Origin: Nesterenkonia sp. Act20
GTDB lineage: Bacteria > Actinomycetota > Actinomycetes > Actinomycetales > Micrococcaceae
Assembly (NCBI RefSeq): GCF_019173455.1
Contig: NZ_JADPQH010000001.1
Coordinates: 806,001 to 870,000 of the forward strand
Length of the DNA stretch: 64,000 nucleotides
Direction: 5' to 3'
Shown here: positions 24,547 through 35,279 of the stretch, in pieces
Position numbering within the stretch: the first letter of the stretch is position 1
How the letters are laid out: each line of letters begins with the position of its first letter
Notes under the pieces: model-generated
Told to the model about the DNA's origin: nothing
The model's database searches: none
The model's input: only the letters and a program-made list of their open reading frames with translations
Program-made: the position numbers and the translations under genes

Positions 24547-25458
24547 TCAACGCCCCGCGACGCCGATCGCTTCCAGGGCCGTGTCGGCGAGGTGCTCCGA
24601 GGGAGCACTCATCCAGGTGACGCGGGGATCGGCACGGAACCAGGTCTCTTGGCGCCGGGCGAACTTTCGGGTGGCCACCGTGGTGGACTCTACGGCCTGG
24701 GCCTGGTCGATCTCCCCGTCGAGGACCTGGAGGAACTGCTGATACCCGATGGCACGGGAGGCGGTCCTCCCCTCGCGCAGCCCCGCGGCTTCCAGGGACT
24801 GCACCTCCTGCAGCATGCCCTGCTCCGCCATGTGCTGCACGCGCGAGGCGATGCGCTCATGCAGCAGGGCTCGGTCCACATCGAGGCCCAGCTGCACCAC
24901 GGGGCCGAGACTCGGTTCGTAGGTGCGCTGCGGCATGAACGACGAGAACGTGCGGCCGGTCAGCTGGGTCACTTCCAGGGCGCGCACGAGCCGACGATCG
25001 TCTTTGATGACCGCCGCTGACTCCGGGTCGACTGCACGCAGCTCCAGTCGCAGGGCGGCGGCACCCTCCTTCTCGAGGCGGTCGGTGAGTCGGCTGCGCA
25101 GCTGAGGATCGGTGGGCGGGAACTCGATGACGTCGATGGCCGCCCGCACGTAGAGCCCGGAACCGCCCACCATGATGGGGGTCCGTCCTCGGGAGCGGAT
25201 CTGCTCGACGGTCTGCCGGGCCTGTTCCTGGAACGTCGCCACGGAGGCTTCACTGGTCACCTCGAGCACGTCGAGGAGATGATGCGGAACCTCACCTGCT
25301 TCTGCGGCGGTGACCTTTGCCGTTCCGATGTCCATGCCGCGGTAGAGCTGCATGGAGTCGGCGTTGATGATCTCCCCATCGAGCCGACGCGCCAGCTCGA
25401 TCCCCAGCGCAGACTTTCCGGAGGCGGTGGGCCCGACGATGACGACCAGCGGTGACAT
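24547..25458 (-). CDS. miaA: tRNA dimethylallyltransferase
   Basis: A 303-residue enzyme that adds an isopentenyl group to A37 of tRNAs reading UNN codons. P-loop [14 protein letters not shown] at residue ~9, [18 protein letters not shown] near 33, GGSGLYVRA near 103, and C-terminal GYQQFLQ with [11 protein letters not shown] 25458 overlaps the miaB stop by 4 nt. It provides the substrate for the MiaB thiomethylation step, which explains the pairing. Confidence 0.96.
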   Translation of the reverse strand: MSPLVVIVGPTASGKSALGIELARRLDGEIINADSMQLYRGMDIGTAKVTAAEAGEVPHHLLDVLEVTSEASVATFQEQARQTVEQIRSRGRTPIMVGGSGLYVRAAIDVIEFPPTDPQLRSRLTDRLEKEGAAALRLELRAVDPESAAVIKDDRRLVRALEVTQLTGRTFSSFMPQRTYEPSLGPVVQLGLDVDRALLHERIASRVQHMAEQGMLQEVQSLEAAGLREGRTASRAIGYQQFLQVLDGEIDQAQAVESTTVATRKFARRQETWFRADPRVTWMSAPSEHLADTALEAIGVAGR

Positions 25459-27017
25459 CAAGGCCCGACGCGCAGGGTGGGCATGCCCAGCGACACTGCG
25501 GCCGGGGTGGATCCGCTCACCTGCGTGGTGCCCACTCCGCAGGAGTCTGCCTGCCAGCGGTCCCAGGCGTCGCCTGCTGGAGAGCGGCGCAGCCGGTAGT
25601 CCTCGGCGCCGCCCGGGTCCGCAAGCAGGTGGAAGCCTGCCGCCTTGGTGATGGTCACGGTGACGAAGTCCCCGGGACGCGGTGCGGGCTCTCCCGTTGG
25701 CACGGAGAAGTGCACCAGTCGGTTGTCCGGCGCACGCCCCGAGAGACGGCCGGTCTCGGCGGACTTGGACCCGGAATCTGCAGTCACCAGGAGTTCCTGG
25801 GCGGTGCCCAGCAGCGTGGCGTTCTCCTCGGCGCAGATGCGGTCCTGAAGGGCGCACAGCCGTTCGAAGCGTTCCTGCACGACAGCCTTGGGGATCTGAT
25901 CCTCCATGGTGGCGGCGGGGGTCCCTGGTCGCGGGGAGTACTGGAAGGTATAGGCCGAGGAGAACCGTGACGCTTCGACCACGCGCATGGTCTCGAGGAA
26001 GTCCTCTTCCGTCTCTCCCGGGAAGCCGACGATGATGTCGGTGGTCACCGCAGCATGCGGCATCCGCTCACGCACCTTGTCCAGGATGCCGAGGAACTTC
26101 TTGGACCGGTAGGAGCGGCGCATGTCCTTGAGCACCTTGTCGGAGCCTGACTGCAGCGGCATGTGCAGCTGGGGCATAACGTTGGGCGTCTCGGCCATGG
26201 CGTCGATGACGTCGTCGGTGAAGGAGGCCGGGTGCGGGCTGGTGAAGCGCACCCGCTCCAGACCCTGGATCTCACCACAGGCGCGCAACAGCTTGGCGAA
26301 TGCGCCACGGTCACCGAACTCCACGCCGTAGGTGTTCACGTTCTGCCCCAGCAGGGTCACCTCCACCGCACCGTCGGCAACCAGTGCACGGACCTCGGCG
26401 AGGATGTCCCCCGGGCGTCGGTCGCGTTCTTTGCCGCGCAGCGAGGGGACGATGCAGAAGGTGCAGGTGTTGTTGCAGCCGACTGAGATCGACACCCAGC
26501 CGGAGTGCACAGATTCGCGCTTGGTCGGGAGTGTGGAGGGGAAGGTCTCGAGAGATTCGAGGATCTCGAGCTCGGCTTCGGCATTGTGGCGGGAACGTTC
26601 AAGCAGCGTGGGCAGCGAGCCGATGTTGTGGGTGCCGAAGACGACGTCGACCCAGGGGGCCTTGGCGAGGACCGTGTCTTGATCCTTCTGGGCCAGGCAG
26701 CCACCGACGGCGATCTGCATGCCCTCATGCTTGGCCTTGGTCTGGCGCAGCATGCCGAGGTTGCCGTAGAGCTTGTTGTCCGCGTTCTCCCGCACCGCAC
26801 AGGTGTTGAAGACCACCAGATCGGGGGTCGCGTCGCTGGCGGCAGGTGTGTACCCGGCGTCTTCGAGCAGACCGGACATGCGCTCAGAGTCATGGACGTT
26901 CATCTGGCAACCGAAGGTGCGCACCTCATAGGTGCGAGCCTTCACCGCCGGGCTCTCTGCGGTCGCGGCAGGATCCAGGGCGGTGGCATCGGCGCGGTGC
27001 GTCACTACATCAGTCAT
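25458..27017 (-). CDS. miaB: tRNA-2-methylthio-N6-dimethylallyladenosine synthase
   Basis: A 519-residue radical-SAM methylthiotransferase that turns i6A37 into ms2i6A37. The N-terminal UPF0004 domain carries cluster Cys in [16 protein letters not shown] and GGCLAQK. The radical SAM motif is CNNTCTFC near residue 188. A TRAM domain (LLVTADSG...[10 protein letters not shown]) ends near 460, followed by ~50 extra residues without recognised features. Upstream recX is 11 nt away. Confidence 0.96.
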   Translation of the reverse strand: MTDVVTHRADATALDPAATAESPAVKARTYEVRTFGCQMNVHDSERMSGLLEDAGYTPAASDATPDLVVFNTCAVRENADNKLYGNLGMLRQTKAKHEGMQIAVGGCLAQKDQDTVLAKAPWVDVVFGTHNIGSLPTLLERSRHNAEAELEILESLETFPSTLPTKRESVHSGWVSISVGCNNTCTFCIVPSLRGKERDRRPGDILAEVRALVADGAVEVTLLGQNVNTYGVEFGDRGAFAKLLRACGEIQGLERVRFTSPHPASFTDDVIDAMAETPNVMPQLHMPLQSGSDKVLKDMRRSYRSKKFLGILDKVRERMPHAAVTTDIIVGFPGETEEDFLETMRVVEASRFSSAYTFQYSPRPGTPAATMEDQIPKAVVQERFERLCALQDRICAEENATLLGTAQELLVTADSGSKSAETGRLSGRAPDNRLVHFSVPTGEPAPRPGDFVTVTITKAAGFHLLADPGGAEDYRLRRSPAGDAWDRWQADSCGVGTTQVSGSTPAAVSLGMPTLRVGP

Positions 27018-27028
27018 CGCTGAGAATT

Positions 27029-27895
27029 CTACGCGCTGGCGCGTTCGTCGAGCACCTCGCGCACGATCTGGAAGGCGGTTCCGGGGGCATGCCCGCGTCG
27101 GGCCAGCATGGAGACCAGACGTCGGGTGATCTTGTCCCGCTCGGCACGCTCCTCAGGTCCCGAGCCCGCGGGAACTGGTTTGTCCCGCAGCTTGCGCTGA
27201 ACCAGCTCACGAGCCGCCGACAGCTCATCCTCATCACTGAGCTGCTCCAGGGCCTGCTCTGTGTCGGGTTCGCTGACGCCCTTCTCGCGCAGTTCGCGGC
27301 GCAGCGCCGACTTGCCCAGGTTCTTGAGCTCATGACGCCCCCGGACCCAGGTGCGCGCGAACTCAGCGTCGTTGATCAGATGGACTTCCTCCATGCGATC
27401 CAGGACCCGGCTGATGATCTCGGAGGAGAACTCCTTCTCGGTGAGCGCCGTGGCCAGCTGCTGCCGGGTCTTGGGCGACCCGGTGAGCTTGCGCAGCACC
27501 ACGGCGCGAGCCTTCTCGTACTGCTGCTCAGGGCTCAGCGACTCAAGGTCGCCTGCAGTGTCCTCGTCATCGTCCGCGTCATCGTCCTCGGCATGGTCCT
27601 GGTCCTCCGTGCTCGGCGAGCCGGAATCCACGCGGGCCGCGGAGAGATCGGGAAGCTCCTCGCGCGAGAACTCCCCGCCGCTGCCCGGCTTCGGCTGGGG
27701 GTCGCCCGCGGTGGGAGCGTCCGTGCTGGCTTCGGCTGCGGTCGCTGTTGCGCTCTCCGGGCTTGCGTCCTCGGGGAACTCCCCGGCGGGCTTGCTCACA
27801 TCGAGGAAGTCCGGCACCGGAGCATCCGGGTCTCGTTCCTCGATGCGAGTCAGGGCCTCGCGCAGCGCGTTGATGGTCTGCTGCTGGTCACCCAT
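27029..27895 (-). CDS. recX: RecA regulator RecX with long acidic N-terminus
   Basis: RecX binds RecA filaments and limits recombination. The RecX core covers ~120-288: [26 protein letters not shown], then [12 protein letters not shown] and [14 protein letters not shown], with C-terminal [17 protein letters not shown]. The first ~115 residues are Glu/Asp/Ser-rich and likely disordered; RecX is usually 150-200 aa, so at 288 aa this one carries an unusual extension. It follows recA by 12 nt and shares its transcript. Confidence 0.9.
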   Translation of the reverse strand: MGDQQQTINALREALTRIEERDPDAPVPDFLDVSKPAGEFPEDASPESATATAAEASTDAPTAGDPQPKPGSGGEFSREELPDLSAARVDSGSPSTEDQDHAEDDDADDDEDTAGDLESLSPEQQYEKARAVVLRKLTGSPKTRQQLATALTEKEFSSEIISRVLDRMEEVHLINDAEFARTWVRGRHELKNLGKSALRRELREKGVSEPDTEQALEQLSDEDELSAARELVQRKLRDKPVPAGSGPEERAERDKITRRLVSMLARRGHAPGTAFQIVREVLDERASA

Positions 27896-27907
27896 GGAGA
27901 CCTCCTA

Positions 27908-28951
27908 TCAGGCGTCGACCGCCTTCAGCGCGGGACCGCCCTCTTCCTCCAGCGGTGAGATCAGGCCCAGCTTCTCGCGGATGCGGCGCTCGATCTCGTC
28001 GGCGAGGTCAGGGTTGTCCTTGAGGAAGGTGCGGGCCTTCTCCTTGCCCTGTCCGAGCTGGTCACCGTCATAGGTGAACCAGGCGCCGGACTTCTTGACC
28101 AGGCCGTTCTCCACGCCCACGTCGATGAGTCCTCCCTCTCGGGAGATTCCCTCGCCGTAGATGATGTCGAACTCGGCCTGCTTGAACGGGGGCGCCATCT
28201 TGTTCTTGACGATCTTGGCGCGGGTGCGGTTGCCCACCGCGTTGGTGCCCTCTTTGAGGGTCTCGATGCGGCGCACGTCGACACGGACCGAGGCGTAGAA
28301 CTTCAGCGCCTTGCCGCCCGAGGTGGTCTCCGGGGAGCCGAAGAAGACGCCGATCTTCTCACGCAGCTGGTTGATGAAGATGGCGGTGGTCTTGGTCTGG
28401 GAGAGGCGTCCCGCGATCTTGCGCAGCGCCTGTGACATCAGACGTGCCTGCAGGCCCACGTGGGAGTCACCCATCTCGCCCTCGATCTCCGCACGGGGCA
28501 CCAAGGCCGCCACGGAGTCGATGACCACGATGTCGATGGACCCGGAGGAGACCAGCATGTCCATGATCTCCAGGGCCTGCTCGCCGGTGTCCGGCTGCGA
28601 GACCAGGAGTGCGTCGGTGTCCACGCCGAGCTTCTGCGCGTACACCGGGTCGAGGGCGTGCTCCGCGTCGATGAACGCTGCGATCCCGCCCATCTTCTGC
28701 GCGTTGGCCACCGCATGCAGGGCGACGGTGGTCTTGCCTGAGGACTCGGGTCCATAGATCTCCACCACACGTCCGCGGGGGAAGCCGCCGATGCCGAGTG
28801 CGGCATCCATGGCGATCGAGGAGGTCGGGATGGTCTCGATCGGCGCACGGGTGTCGTCACCCAGACGCATGACCGAACCCTTGCCGTACTGCTTGTCGAT
28901 CTGCGCCAGCGCTGCTTCGAGCGCCTTTTCACGATCCTGGCTCACTGCCAT
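27908..28951 (-). CDS. recA: Recombinase RecA
   Basis: A 347-residue recombinase that forms filaments on single-stranded DNA, drives strand exchange and triggers LexA cleavage. [13 protein letters not shown], Walker [14 protein letters not shown] near residue 67, Walker [11 protein letters not shown] near 142, and the DNA-binding loop [16 protein letters not shown] near 195 are all intact. No intein is present. A LexA box lies ~147 bp upstream. recX follows at once. Confidence 0.98.
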   Translation of the reverse strand: MAVSQDREKALEAALAQIDKQYGKGSVMRLGDDTRAPIETIPTSSIAMDAALGIGGFPRGRVVEIYGPESSGKTTVALHAVANAQKMGGIAAFIDAEHALDPVYAQKLGVDTDALLVSQPDTGEQALEIMDMLVSSGSIDIVVIDSVAALVPRAEIEGEMGDSHVGLQARLMSQALRKIAGRLSQTKTTAIFINQLREKIGVFFGSPETTSGGKALKFYASVRVDVRRIETLKEGTNAVGNRTRAKIVKNKMAPPFKQAEFDIIYGEGISREGGLIDVGVENGLVKKSGAWFTYDGDQLGQGKEKARTFLKDNPDLADEIERRIREKLGLISPLEEEGGPALKAVDA

Positions 28952-29097
28952 GATTCACCTCGATGATTCGTTGTAGGTATGTGGTGCCAGATTAGGCGGA
29001 CCCTCTGACATGCCCGCGTGCACCAAGGGGGCCTGTGCACTCCACCGAGCTCCACCCCGCCGTCCGGGCCTTCTGGGGAAAACTCTAACGCATCGGA

Positions 29098-29113
29098 TCG
29101 AACATATCTTCGA
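29098..29113. promoter_or_regulatory. LexA box TCGAAC-ATAT-CTTCGA upstream of recA
   Basis: Matches 11 of 12 arm positions of the SOS box. It lies in the 243-bp gap between DUF3046 and recA, with the possible -10 TAGAGT just downstream on the minus strand. The rest of the gap is presumably the recA leader; no other structure is evident. Confidence 0.8.
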
Positions 29114-29194
29114 CTGCCGCCCGCGTGTCTCCGCCCAATCGCTCCAGGTCGTTCACGGCCGACGCTGAAAGGGTGACCGCGTCGGCGGGATCCC

Positions 29195-29413
29195 TCACGG
29201 CTTGGGTGCGATGTCGCGGCCGAGCCGGCGATCCACGGGGACGTCCTGCTGATCACAGACCGCGTCCCAGACGTCTCGGGGGCTGACCCCAGACTCCAGC
29301 GCCGCCTTCGCCGTCTTCTGATATTGACTGAGCACCAGGGAGTCGGCGAGGACATGCGCGTAGCCGGGGCCGAACTCCCCCTCCATGAGGAACCAGAATC
29401 GACTTTCTCTCAT
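29195..29413 (-). CDS. DUF3046 family protein
   Basis: A 72-residue protein of a family found next to recA across actinobacteria. The conserved pattern F(W)xLMExxFGxxYAxxLAxDxVL...G.SPRDVWDAVC..xDVP is seen. Function unknown. Start ATG 29413, with GGGAG 5 nt upstream, overlaps the stop of the MarR gene (TGATG); a TTG just before would add one residue. Confidence 0.85.
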   Translation of the reverse strand: MRESRFWFLMEGEFGPGYAHVLADSLVLSQYQKTAKAALESGVSPRDVWDAVCDQQDVPVDRRLGRDIAPKP

Positions 29414-29940
29414 CAATCTCCCTTGATCGCTTCGGTCTTCGCGGCCTGGTGCTCCGCCGCCCCATTGCTCAGGGGCGGTTCGTTCTCGGCGTCGAACTCG
29501 GTATAGGTGCGGTTCAGCTTGGCCAGCAGTCCGGAGAGCAGGTTGATCTCCTGCTCCTCCCAGGGCTGCAGCATCTGCAGATAGCGCTCGGCCCGATCGC
29601 CCTGTGCAGACTCGAGGCGACTGCGGCCTTCCTCGGTGAGTGAGACCATCTGTGCGCGTCCGTCGTCGGGATCGGTGGCCTTTTCGACGAAGCCGCGCGC
29701 CTCGAGCGTGCTCAACTGTCGCGAGAGGGTGGGTTTGCCGATGCCCAGATGCCGTGCAATCGCCGTCATCCGCTGGGGTCCCATCTGCTGCAGAGTGGCC
29801 AGCACCGAGTAGGAGGCTGGCTCGATCTCCGGGTCGATCTGCCGTGCAAGCTGCAGCGCGTTGAATCGGCGCCGGACGAAGAGTCTGTTGAACTCCTGCT
29901 CGAGCTCGTGGACTTTGGCGCGACGATCATGGCTTTCCAT
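29413..29940 (-). CDS. MarR-family transcriptional regulator
   Basis: A 175-residue regulator. The winged HTH spans ~50-115: RMTAIARHLGIGKPTLSRQLSTLEARGFV, then wing DPDDGRAQMVSLTEEG. It lies between a strong terminator and DUF3046, so it may be cotranscribed with DUF3046 and perhaps recA. The C-terminal ~25 residues are Ala/Glu-rich. Its ATG comes 7 nt after a TAGACT -10 box. The regulated genes cannot be told from sequence. Confidence 0.85.
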   Translation of the reverse strand: MESHDRRAKVHELEQEFNRLFVRRRFNALQLARQIDPEIEPASYSVLATLQQMGPQRMTAIARHLGIGKPTLSRQLSTLEARGFVEKATDPDDGRAQMVSLTEEGRSRLESAQGDRAERYLQMLQPWEEQEINLLSGLLAKLNRTYTEFDAENEPPLSNGAAEHQAAKTEAIKGD

Positions 29941-29947
29941 GCACCTC

Positions 29948-29953
29948 AGTCTA
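29948..29953 (-). promoter_or_regulatory. -10 box TAGACT for marR
   Basis: TAGACT on the minus strand, 7 nt before ATG 29940. A GAGG also lies 3 nt before the ATG, too close for a normal Shine-Dalgarno, so leaderless translation is favoured. Confidence 0.45.
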
Positions 29954-29971
29954 AGTCAGTAATGACACAGC

Positions 29972-30004
29972 AAGGGAGGGCCACCTTAGAGGGGGCCCTC
30001 CCTT
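29972..30004 (-). terminator. Hairpin terminator after clgR
   Basis: AAGGGAGGGCC (29972-29982) pairs perfectly with GGCCCTCCCTT (29994-30004) around an 11-nt loop. It sits 60 bp after the clgR stop and before the marR promoter, where it would end the ftsK-to-clgR direction transcript. The T tract is short. Confidence 0.75.
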
Positions 30005-30063
30005 ATCGGCTCCGGCTGTACCTGAGGTCACTGCGGCTCAGGCCGCGGAGTCACCCAAGACCT

Positions 30064-30510
30064 TCAAGAACCGCTGCGTGCAAGCTCTTCGCGCGTCATG
30101 TTGTCGGGCACCCGGTCGGGAACCACTCCGCCGCCGAACTCGCGCTGGAATTCGGTGGGCACGGTATCCGGGACATGCAGCCCTTCGGCGTTTGCGATGC
30201 GCTCGGCGACCTGGGAGAGCATCGTGGAGAGCGGGACATCGAGTGCCGAGCAGATGGAGGCCAGCAGCTCCGAAGAGGCTTCCTTCTGTCCGCGTTCGAC
30301 CTCGGAGAGGTACCCCAGTGACACTCGCGCGTCGTGGGACACATCGCGCAGGGTGCGGCCTTCTGCCTGGCGGATGCTGCGCAGGACATCGCCGATCTCC
30401 TGGCGCAGGATCACGCCCTTGGACTCTCGGACCTCGGTGGCGGCGACGCCGTCAACGTCCATATCTTTCCAACGGGTCACCCCGTTGACAGTGACTGGTT
30501 GTCTCACCAT
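30064..30510 (-). CDS. clgR: ClgR, XRE-type activator of clp genes
   Basis: A 148-residue regulator that activates Clp protease and chaperone genes in actinobacteria. The HTH at ~38-95 is highly conserved: [55 protein letters not shown]. The N-terminal [14 protein letters not shown] is typical. ATG 30510 has GAGGAG 9 nt upstream; a further in-frame reading to 30549 has no such signal. The location after cinA and near recA is conserved. ClgR is commonly destroyed by ClpP; the C-terminus here ends ARSGS, not the LAA-type end. Confidence 0.88.
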   Translation of the reverse strand: MVRQPVTVNGVTRWKDMDVDGVAATEVRESKGVILRQEIGDVLRSIRQAEGRTLRDVSHDARVSLGYLSEVERGQKEASSELLASICSALDVPLSTMLSQVAERIANAEGLHVPDTVPTEFQREFGGGVVPDRVPDNMTREELARSGS

Positions 30511-30603
30511 GGACTCACTCCTCTTTCGGTATGTTCCACCTGTGATCAACGGTCTTCGCAGGTGTTTTCTTCCCGGTGTGGTTGCAGGTCCTCGATCTCT
30601 ACT

Positions 30604-31257
30604 CTAGTCCCGATCGCCGATCCCTGGCGGAACGGTGAGAAGAAAGTCCTCGACCAGTTTCAGTGCTCCCTCGACCGCGGCGTCGCGGATCTGTTCGCGG
30701 TCTCCCTCGAGGTCCAGCAGCAGCGAGCCGGAGAGCCACTCCTCGGCCTCGGCTGCGCTCAGCCCGGCCTGTGGAGGCTCGCAGACTCCCGGAAGACTCA
30801 GTCCAAGGCGTCGCGCCTGGGTCTTTCTGCAGGCCAGGCCCAGATAGACGGTCCCGACCTCCTTGCCTTCGTGGGGCTCCGGGCCTGCCACTCCGGTCGT
30901 AGAGATGCCGATGTCGGCACCGATGCAGGAGGCCGCTCCGCGAGCCATGGCTGCCGCGACATCCGGGTCCACGGCTCCGCGCTGGGCCAGCAGCTCATCG
31001 TCGACCCCGAGCACATGACGTTTTACGGCACTGGAATAGGCGACGACGCCGCCCAGCAGCGCGACCGAGGTCCCGGGAACCTCGGCGATCCGGGAGGAGA
31101 GACCGCCGGCCGTCAGCGACTCCGCGGTGGCGAGGGTCGCCCCACGGTGCCCGAGGGTCTGGATGATCGCGGTCGGGACAGTGGTGCGCTGGACCTCGCG
31201 GGCGAGCAGACCGGCATCCTTCGATCGCAGCAGGTCCTCGCTGGAGGCCTCACTCAT
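30604..31257 (-). CDS. pncC: CinA C-terminal domain / nicotinamide-nucleotide amidase
   Basis: A 217-residue single-domain CinA-family protein (PncC) that deamidates nicotinamide mononucleotide. ATAESLTAGGLSSRIAEVPGTS holds the catalytic Ser/Thr region; GGVVAYSSAVK, GVD, STTGVAGPEPHEGKEVGTVY complete the signature. The molybdopterin-binding half of full CinA is missing, as usual in actinobacteria. ATG 31257 overlaps the pgsA end by 8 nt. A ~30-residue insert (GVCEPPQAGLSAAEAEEWL) near the C-terminus is unusual. Confidence 0.88.
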   Translation of the reverse strand: MSEASSEDLLRSKDAGLLAREVQRTTVPTAIIQTLGHRGATLATAESLTAGGLSSRIAEVPGTSVALLGGVVAYSSAVKRHVLGVDDELLAQRGAVDPDVAAAMARGAASCIGADIGISTTGVAGPEPHEGKEVGTVYLGLACRKTQARRLGLSLPGVCEPPQAGLSAAEAEEWLSGSLLLDLEGDREQIRDAAVEGALKLVEDFLLTVPPGIGDRD

Positions 31258-31927
31258 GGGGGTCCCGGTGGGGCGCTCCGGTCCCACTGGCCCGGGAAGC
31301 GCGCACGCGGCGCCGCATCTTCAGCGCTGAGATCAGGTAGTCCACGCCGGTGATGACCGTGACGACCAGGGCGAGAATCATGATCCAGAACGCGACGTCG
31401 GCCAACCAGCCGGCAAGCACGACCAGTGGGAGCAGCATCAGCTGCAGGCCGGCGGACTGAAGCACGGTCTTGAGCTTGCCGCCGCGGGAGGCGGGCATGA
31501 CCCCGTAGCGGATCACCGCCATGCGCAGCACGGTGACTCCCAGTTCGCGGACCAGGATCACAATTGTGACCCACCAGGGAAGCTCGGAGAGCAGGGACAG
31601 CATGATCAGGCCCGCCCCGATCAGCAGCTTGTCCGCGATGGGGTCCGCGATCTTGCCAAAGTCGGTGACCAGATTCCGCGCGCGAGCGAGGTCGCCGTCG
31701 ATCTTGTCCGTCAGCACCGCCACTGCGAAGACGACCGCGGCGGCCCAGCGCCAGCCGCCATTGGTCGGCTCGGCACCGCCCCCGAAGAGCTCGCCCTCCG
31801 AGTCCAGAATCAGGAACCAGATGAAGACGGGCACCAGGGCGATGCGGACCATGGTCAAGATGTTCGCGATGTTCAGCAGCGGAGCTTGTCCGGTCTGCGC
31901 CGATGTGTCGCGGGGGGTGTCAGTCAT
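31250..31927 (-). CDS. pgsA: CDP-diacylglycerol-glycerol-3-phosphate phosphatidyltransferase
   Basis: A 225-residue membrane enzyme that makes phosphatidylglycerol phosphate, the route to PG and cardiolipin. The CDP-alcohol phosphotransferase motif is complete: DKIDGDLARARN then GKIADPIADKLL. Four to six membrane segments are evident. It lies between ftsK and cinA. Start ATG 31927 lies 7 nt after the ftsK stop. Confidence 0.93.
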   Translation of the reverse strand: MTDTPRDTSAQTGQAPLLNIANILTMVRIALVPVFIWFLILDSEGELFGGGAEPTNGGWRWAAAVVFAVAVLTDKIDGDLARARNLVTDFGKIADPIADKLLIGAGLIMLSLLSELPWWVTIVILVRELGVTVLRMAVIRYGVMPASRGGKLKTVLQSAGLQLMLLPLVVLAGWLADVAFWIMILALVVTVITGVDYLISALKMRRRVRASRASGTGAPHRDPHE

Positions 31928-31934
31928 GGGCCTC

Positions 31935-34900
31935 TCAGCGTCCGGTCAGTTCCCACATATCCTCGCCGGATGTGGAGTCATGACCGTCATAATAGTCGTT
32001 CGCCTGGGGCAGCGCGGCAGTGCGCTCGGCCAGATCGCGAGCGATCAGGTCCGCACTGGAGAGCGAGGCGCGGCTCACGCGGCGCTCCCCCACCGCCTGG
32101 GTGGGCGCGGTCTGTGTGGGCTCGGTCTGTGTGGGCTCGCGGGAACCGGGGTCATGCGCACCGGGGTCGGACTCACCGGGCTCGGACGCGACAGGCTCAG
32201 TGACCCGAGGTGCAGTGACCCGAGTTTCAGACTGACCCGACTCCGCATACTCCGTCGCCGAGGCAGCCGAGGGGGCTGAGGCTCCGGAGAGAGCCGACGT
32301 GCCCGCTGCCTCTTGGTCTGCGCCGAGGACTCCCGAGGGTGCGGTCTGCACCGACTGTCCCGGCTCGTACTCGATCCCGGTGTTGTCGTACGCCTCGGGT
32401 GCTGCCTCGCTGGGCGCCGTCGCCCGAGGTTCTTCGCCGCGCATGGTGGCGAGCAGTCCGGGCAGCTCCTCCGGGGAGACCAGTACGTCGCGGGCCTTGG
32501 AGCCTTCGGAGGCGCTGACCACTCCGCGGGACTCCATCAGGTCCATGAGGCGGCCGGCCTTGGCGAAGCCGACGCGCAGCTTGCGCTGGAGCATGGAGGT
32601 GGAGCCGAACTGCGTCGTGACCACCAGTTCGGTGGCCTGCAGCAGCACATCGAGATCGTCTCCGATGTCCTCGTCGATCTTCTTCGACACCTTCTCCGGC
32701 ACCACGTCTTCGCGGTACTGGGCCTTGAGCTGGGATTTCACGTGCTCGACCACAGCGTGGACCTCGGAGTCGTTGACCCAGGCGCCCTGGACGCGCATCG
32801 CGTTGGGGCGCCCTGCCGGCAGGAAGAGCGCATCGCCCTGACCCAGCAGCTTCTCCGCCCCCACCGAGTCCAGCACGACCCTGGAGTCGGTGGCCGAGGA
32901 GGTGGCGAAGGCCATGCGGGAGGGGATGTTGGCCTTGATCAGACCGGTGACCACGTTCACCGAGGGGCGCTGGGTGGCCAGCACCAGGTGGATGCCGGCG
33001 GCGCGGGCCAGCTGGGTGATGCGCACGATCGAGTCCTCGACGTCGCGCGGGGCGACCATCATCAGGTCGGCGAGCTCATCGACGATGACCAGCAGGTACG
33101 GATAAGGACGCAGATCCCGCTTGGAGTCCGGCGGAAGCTGGATCTTCCCGGCGCGGATCGCCTTGTTGAAGTCATCGACGTGCTTATAGCCGAAGTGGGC
33201 GAGGTCGTCGTAGCGGTTGTCCATCTCCTTGACCACCCACTGCAGCGCCTCGGCGGCCTTCTTGGCGTCGGTGATGATCGGGGTGACCAGATGCGGGACG
33301 CCCTCGTAGGCGGTGAGCTCCACGCGTTTGGGGTCGACCATGACCAGGCGGACCTCGTCCGGGGTGGCGCGCATCAGGATGGAGGTCACCATGGAGTTCA
33401 CGAACGCCGACTTACCGGCACCGGTGGCGCCGGCGACCAGCAGGTGCGGCATCTTGGCGAGGTTGGCGACCACGAAGCCGCCCTCCACGTCCTTGCCCAC
33501 GCCCATGATCATCGGGTGGTCTGTCTTGCGGGCGGCGTTGGAGCGCAGCACGTCGCCCAGGGCGACGACTTCCTTGTCCTTGTTCGGAATCTCGATGCCG
33601 ATGGCGGACTTGCCCGGGATCGGCGAAAGGATGCGGACCTCGTTGGAAGCTACGGCCAGGGAGATGTTCTTCTCCAGTCCGGTGACCTTCTCCACCTTGG
33701 TGCCGGGGACCAGCTCCACCTCATAGCGGGTGACCGTCGGGCCGCGGGAGAACCCGGTGACCTGGGCATCGACCTTGAACTGCTGGAAGGTCTGGTTCAG
33801 CGCATGGACGATCTCGTCGTTGGCCGCGGTGTGTTCCTTGGCCGGCGGACCCGATGGCAGCAGGCCCTGTTCGGGCAGGGTGTAGGTGACGTCTCCGCCG
33901 AGCGCGAGCTGCTCGGAACGCACCGGCATGGCTGCGGCCGGTGCTGGGGCTTCCCGCTCGGGGTTGTTCATCAGCGCCGCCGAGGAGGGCACGGCTGCCC
34001 CTGCTGCGGCGGTGGGCTGGGTCTCGGTGGCCGGCGCCGCCTTCTCCCGCGCGCGTTGGATGGCCAGCTCCTGGGCGGTCGGGCGGCGCACCCCGGCGGG
34101 AACTGCGGGAGAGCCGAAGGACTCCTCGGCGGGCTCGGCCGCAGACTCCCCTGACACCGGGTCTTCATAGGCTCCGGCGGCGGCGCGCTGGGTCTCGGAG
34201 TCGCTCGAGTGGTCATTTCCGAAGGACTCAGCGTCTGCGGCCTCGGAGTCGGCGGACTTGGGGCCCATGATCTTGGCGAACAGCGACTTCTTCGTGCCGG
34301 TCTCCGCGGCAGAGGGATCCTCGGCATGGCGGGCGGAGCGGCGGGGCCGAGCCGCGGCGTCGTCGTCGGGGGACTTCGCAGCGGCGCGTGCAGCTGACTT
34401 CGCGCCGGAGGGCTCGGAGGGGTCCCGCTGCTGGGAGGCTCCGCCGGAGGGCAGGTTCGGATCCTGCTCCACCTCGCGGCGCTCCCCCACCAGGTAGCTC
34501 TTGGCGACGGCGGCGCGCTCGGGCAGGCGGCGCAGCGGGGTGTCGGTGAGGATCAGCAGCCCCGCGAGCAGCGCAAGGATCAGCAGCGCCCAGACCGGAT
34601 ACGGGGTGACCAGCGAGGCCAATGGCACGCTGATCAGGTAGCCGACGACGCCGCCCGAGGTCAGCAGGGCGGTGAAGGTGCCGTCAGGGCCCACGGTGAA
34701 GGACTCGTTGATCGTGGGCAGGCCGTTGGCGAGGTGCACGATCCCAGCTGCGGCGACCAGGATGATGGTGCTGCCCGCGGCGATCCGGGCGTTGCCGGAG
34801 TGGTCCTGCGGGGCGCGGAAGTAGCGCACGGCGGCGATCAGCAGGATCAGCGGCAGGATCACCGAGGCCCAACCGAAGGTGCCGGCCGTGGAGGTGTGGA

Positions 34901-35234
34901 CGAGGTTGAACGTCCAGTGATCGATGGCGCGCGCACCCCACCAGTCCACCACTGCGGTGAGCAGGGCCAGCAGGAAGAACACCAGCCCAGCGCCGTCGCG
35001 GCGGTCCTCGGGGTGGACCTTCACCTGCCGTCCGATGCCCCGCACAGCCGAGGCGACCGGGGTGGCCAGGGCCAGCCAGAGGCCGCGCGCGGCAGAGGCC
35101 AGCAGGTTCCCGCCGGGGGACTCTGCTGGTTCGTTGGAAGAATTCTTCGACGTCGTCCCGCGGCCGGACGCACTCTTGGAAGGCTTGCTTCCTTTGGTGC
35201 TGGCGGCTCGCGAGGGGGAAGTACGTGTCGCCAT
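31935..35234 (-). CDS. ftsK: DNA translocase FtsK
   Basis: A ~1099-residue septal motor that clears chromosome ends at division. Four N-terminal membrane segments (~65-200) precede a long Ala/Pro/Glu-rich linker (~215-470). The motor has Walker [16 protein letters not shown] near 625 and Walker [14 protein letters not shown] near 730. The DNA-reading gamma domain is [29 protein letters not shown]. An unusual tail of ~130 residues follows, rich in Ser/Ala/Pro/Thr with repeated EPTQTAPTQ-type units. ATG 35234 has GGAGGG 13 nt upstream; an ATG 21 nt earlier is possible. Function is distinct from the FHA-FtsK protein at 5904. Confidence 0.95.
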   Translation of the reverse strand: MATRTSPSRAASTKGSKPSKSASGRGTTSKNSSNEPAESPGGNLLASAARGLWLALATPVASAVRGIGRQVKVHPEDRRDGAGLVFFLLALLTAVVDWWGARAIDHWTFNLVHTSTAGTFGWASVILPLILLIAAVRYFRAPQDHSGNARIAAGSTIILVAAAGIVHLANGLPTINESFTVGPDGTFTALLTSGGVVGYLISVPLASLVTPYPVWALLILALLAGLLILTDTPLRRLPERAAVAKSYLVGERREVEQDPNLPSGGASQQRDPSEPSGAKSAARAAAKSPDDDAAARPRRSARHAEDPSAAETGTKKSLFAKIMGPKSADSEAADAESFGNDHSSDSETQRAAAGAYEDPVSGESAAEPAEESFGSPAVPAGVRRPTAQELAIQRAREKAAPATETQPTAAAGAAVPSSAALMNNPEREAPAPAAAMPVRSEQLALGGDVTYTLPEQGLLPSGPPAKEHTAANDEIVHALNQTFQQFKVDAQVTGFSRGPTVTRYEVELVPGTKVEKVTGLEKNISLAVASNEVRILSPIPGKSAIGIEIPNKDKEVVALGDVLRSNAARKTDHPMIMGVGKDVEGGFVVANLAKMPHLLVAGATGAGKSAFVNSMVTSILMRATPDEVRLVMVDPKRVELTAYEGVPHLVTPIITDAKKAAEALQWVVKEMDNRYDDLAHFGYKHVDDFNKAIRAGKIQLPPDSKRDLRPYPYLLVIVDELADLMMVAPRDVEDSIVRITQLARAAGIHLVLATQRPSVNVVTGLIKANIPSRMAFATSSATDSRVVLDSVGAEKLLGQGDALFLPAGRPNAMRVQGAWVNDSEVHAVVEHVKSQLKAQYREDVVPEKVSKKIDEDIGDDLDVLLQATELVVTTQFGSTSMLQRKLRVGFAKAGRLMDLMESRGVVSASEGSKARDVLVSPEELPGLLATMRGEEPRATAPSEAAPEAYDNTGIEYEPGQSVQTAPSGVLGADQEAAGTSALSGASAPSAASATEYAESGQSETRVTAPRVTEPVASEPGESDPGAHDPGSREPTQTEPTQTAPTQAVGERRVSRASLSSADLIARDLAERTAALPQANDYYDGHDSTSGEDMWELTGR

Positions 35235-35279
35235 AGGGGCTAACTTACCCTCCATGCCGACTCAGGTCATCGATCGGCA

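Noticed and set aside
32313-34154. A 613-codon rightward open frame inside ftsK
   Set aside because: Antisense shadow of ftsK; His/Gly/Val-rich with no domain, as expected for reversed coding sequence.
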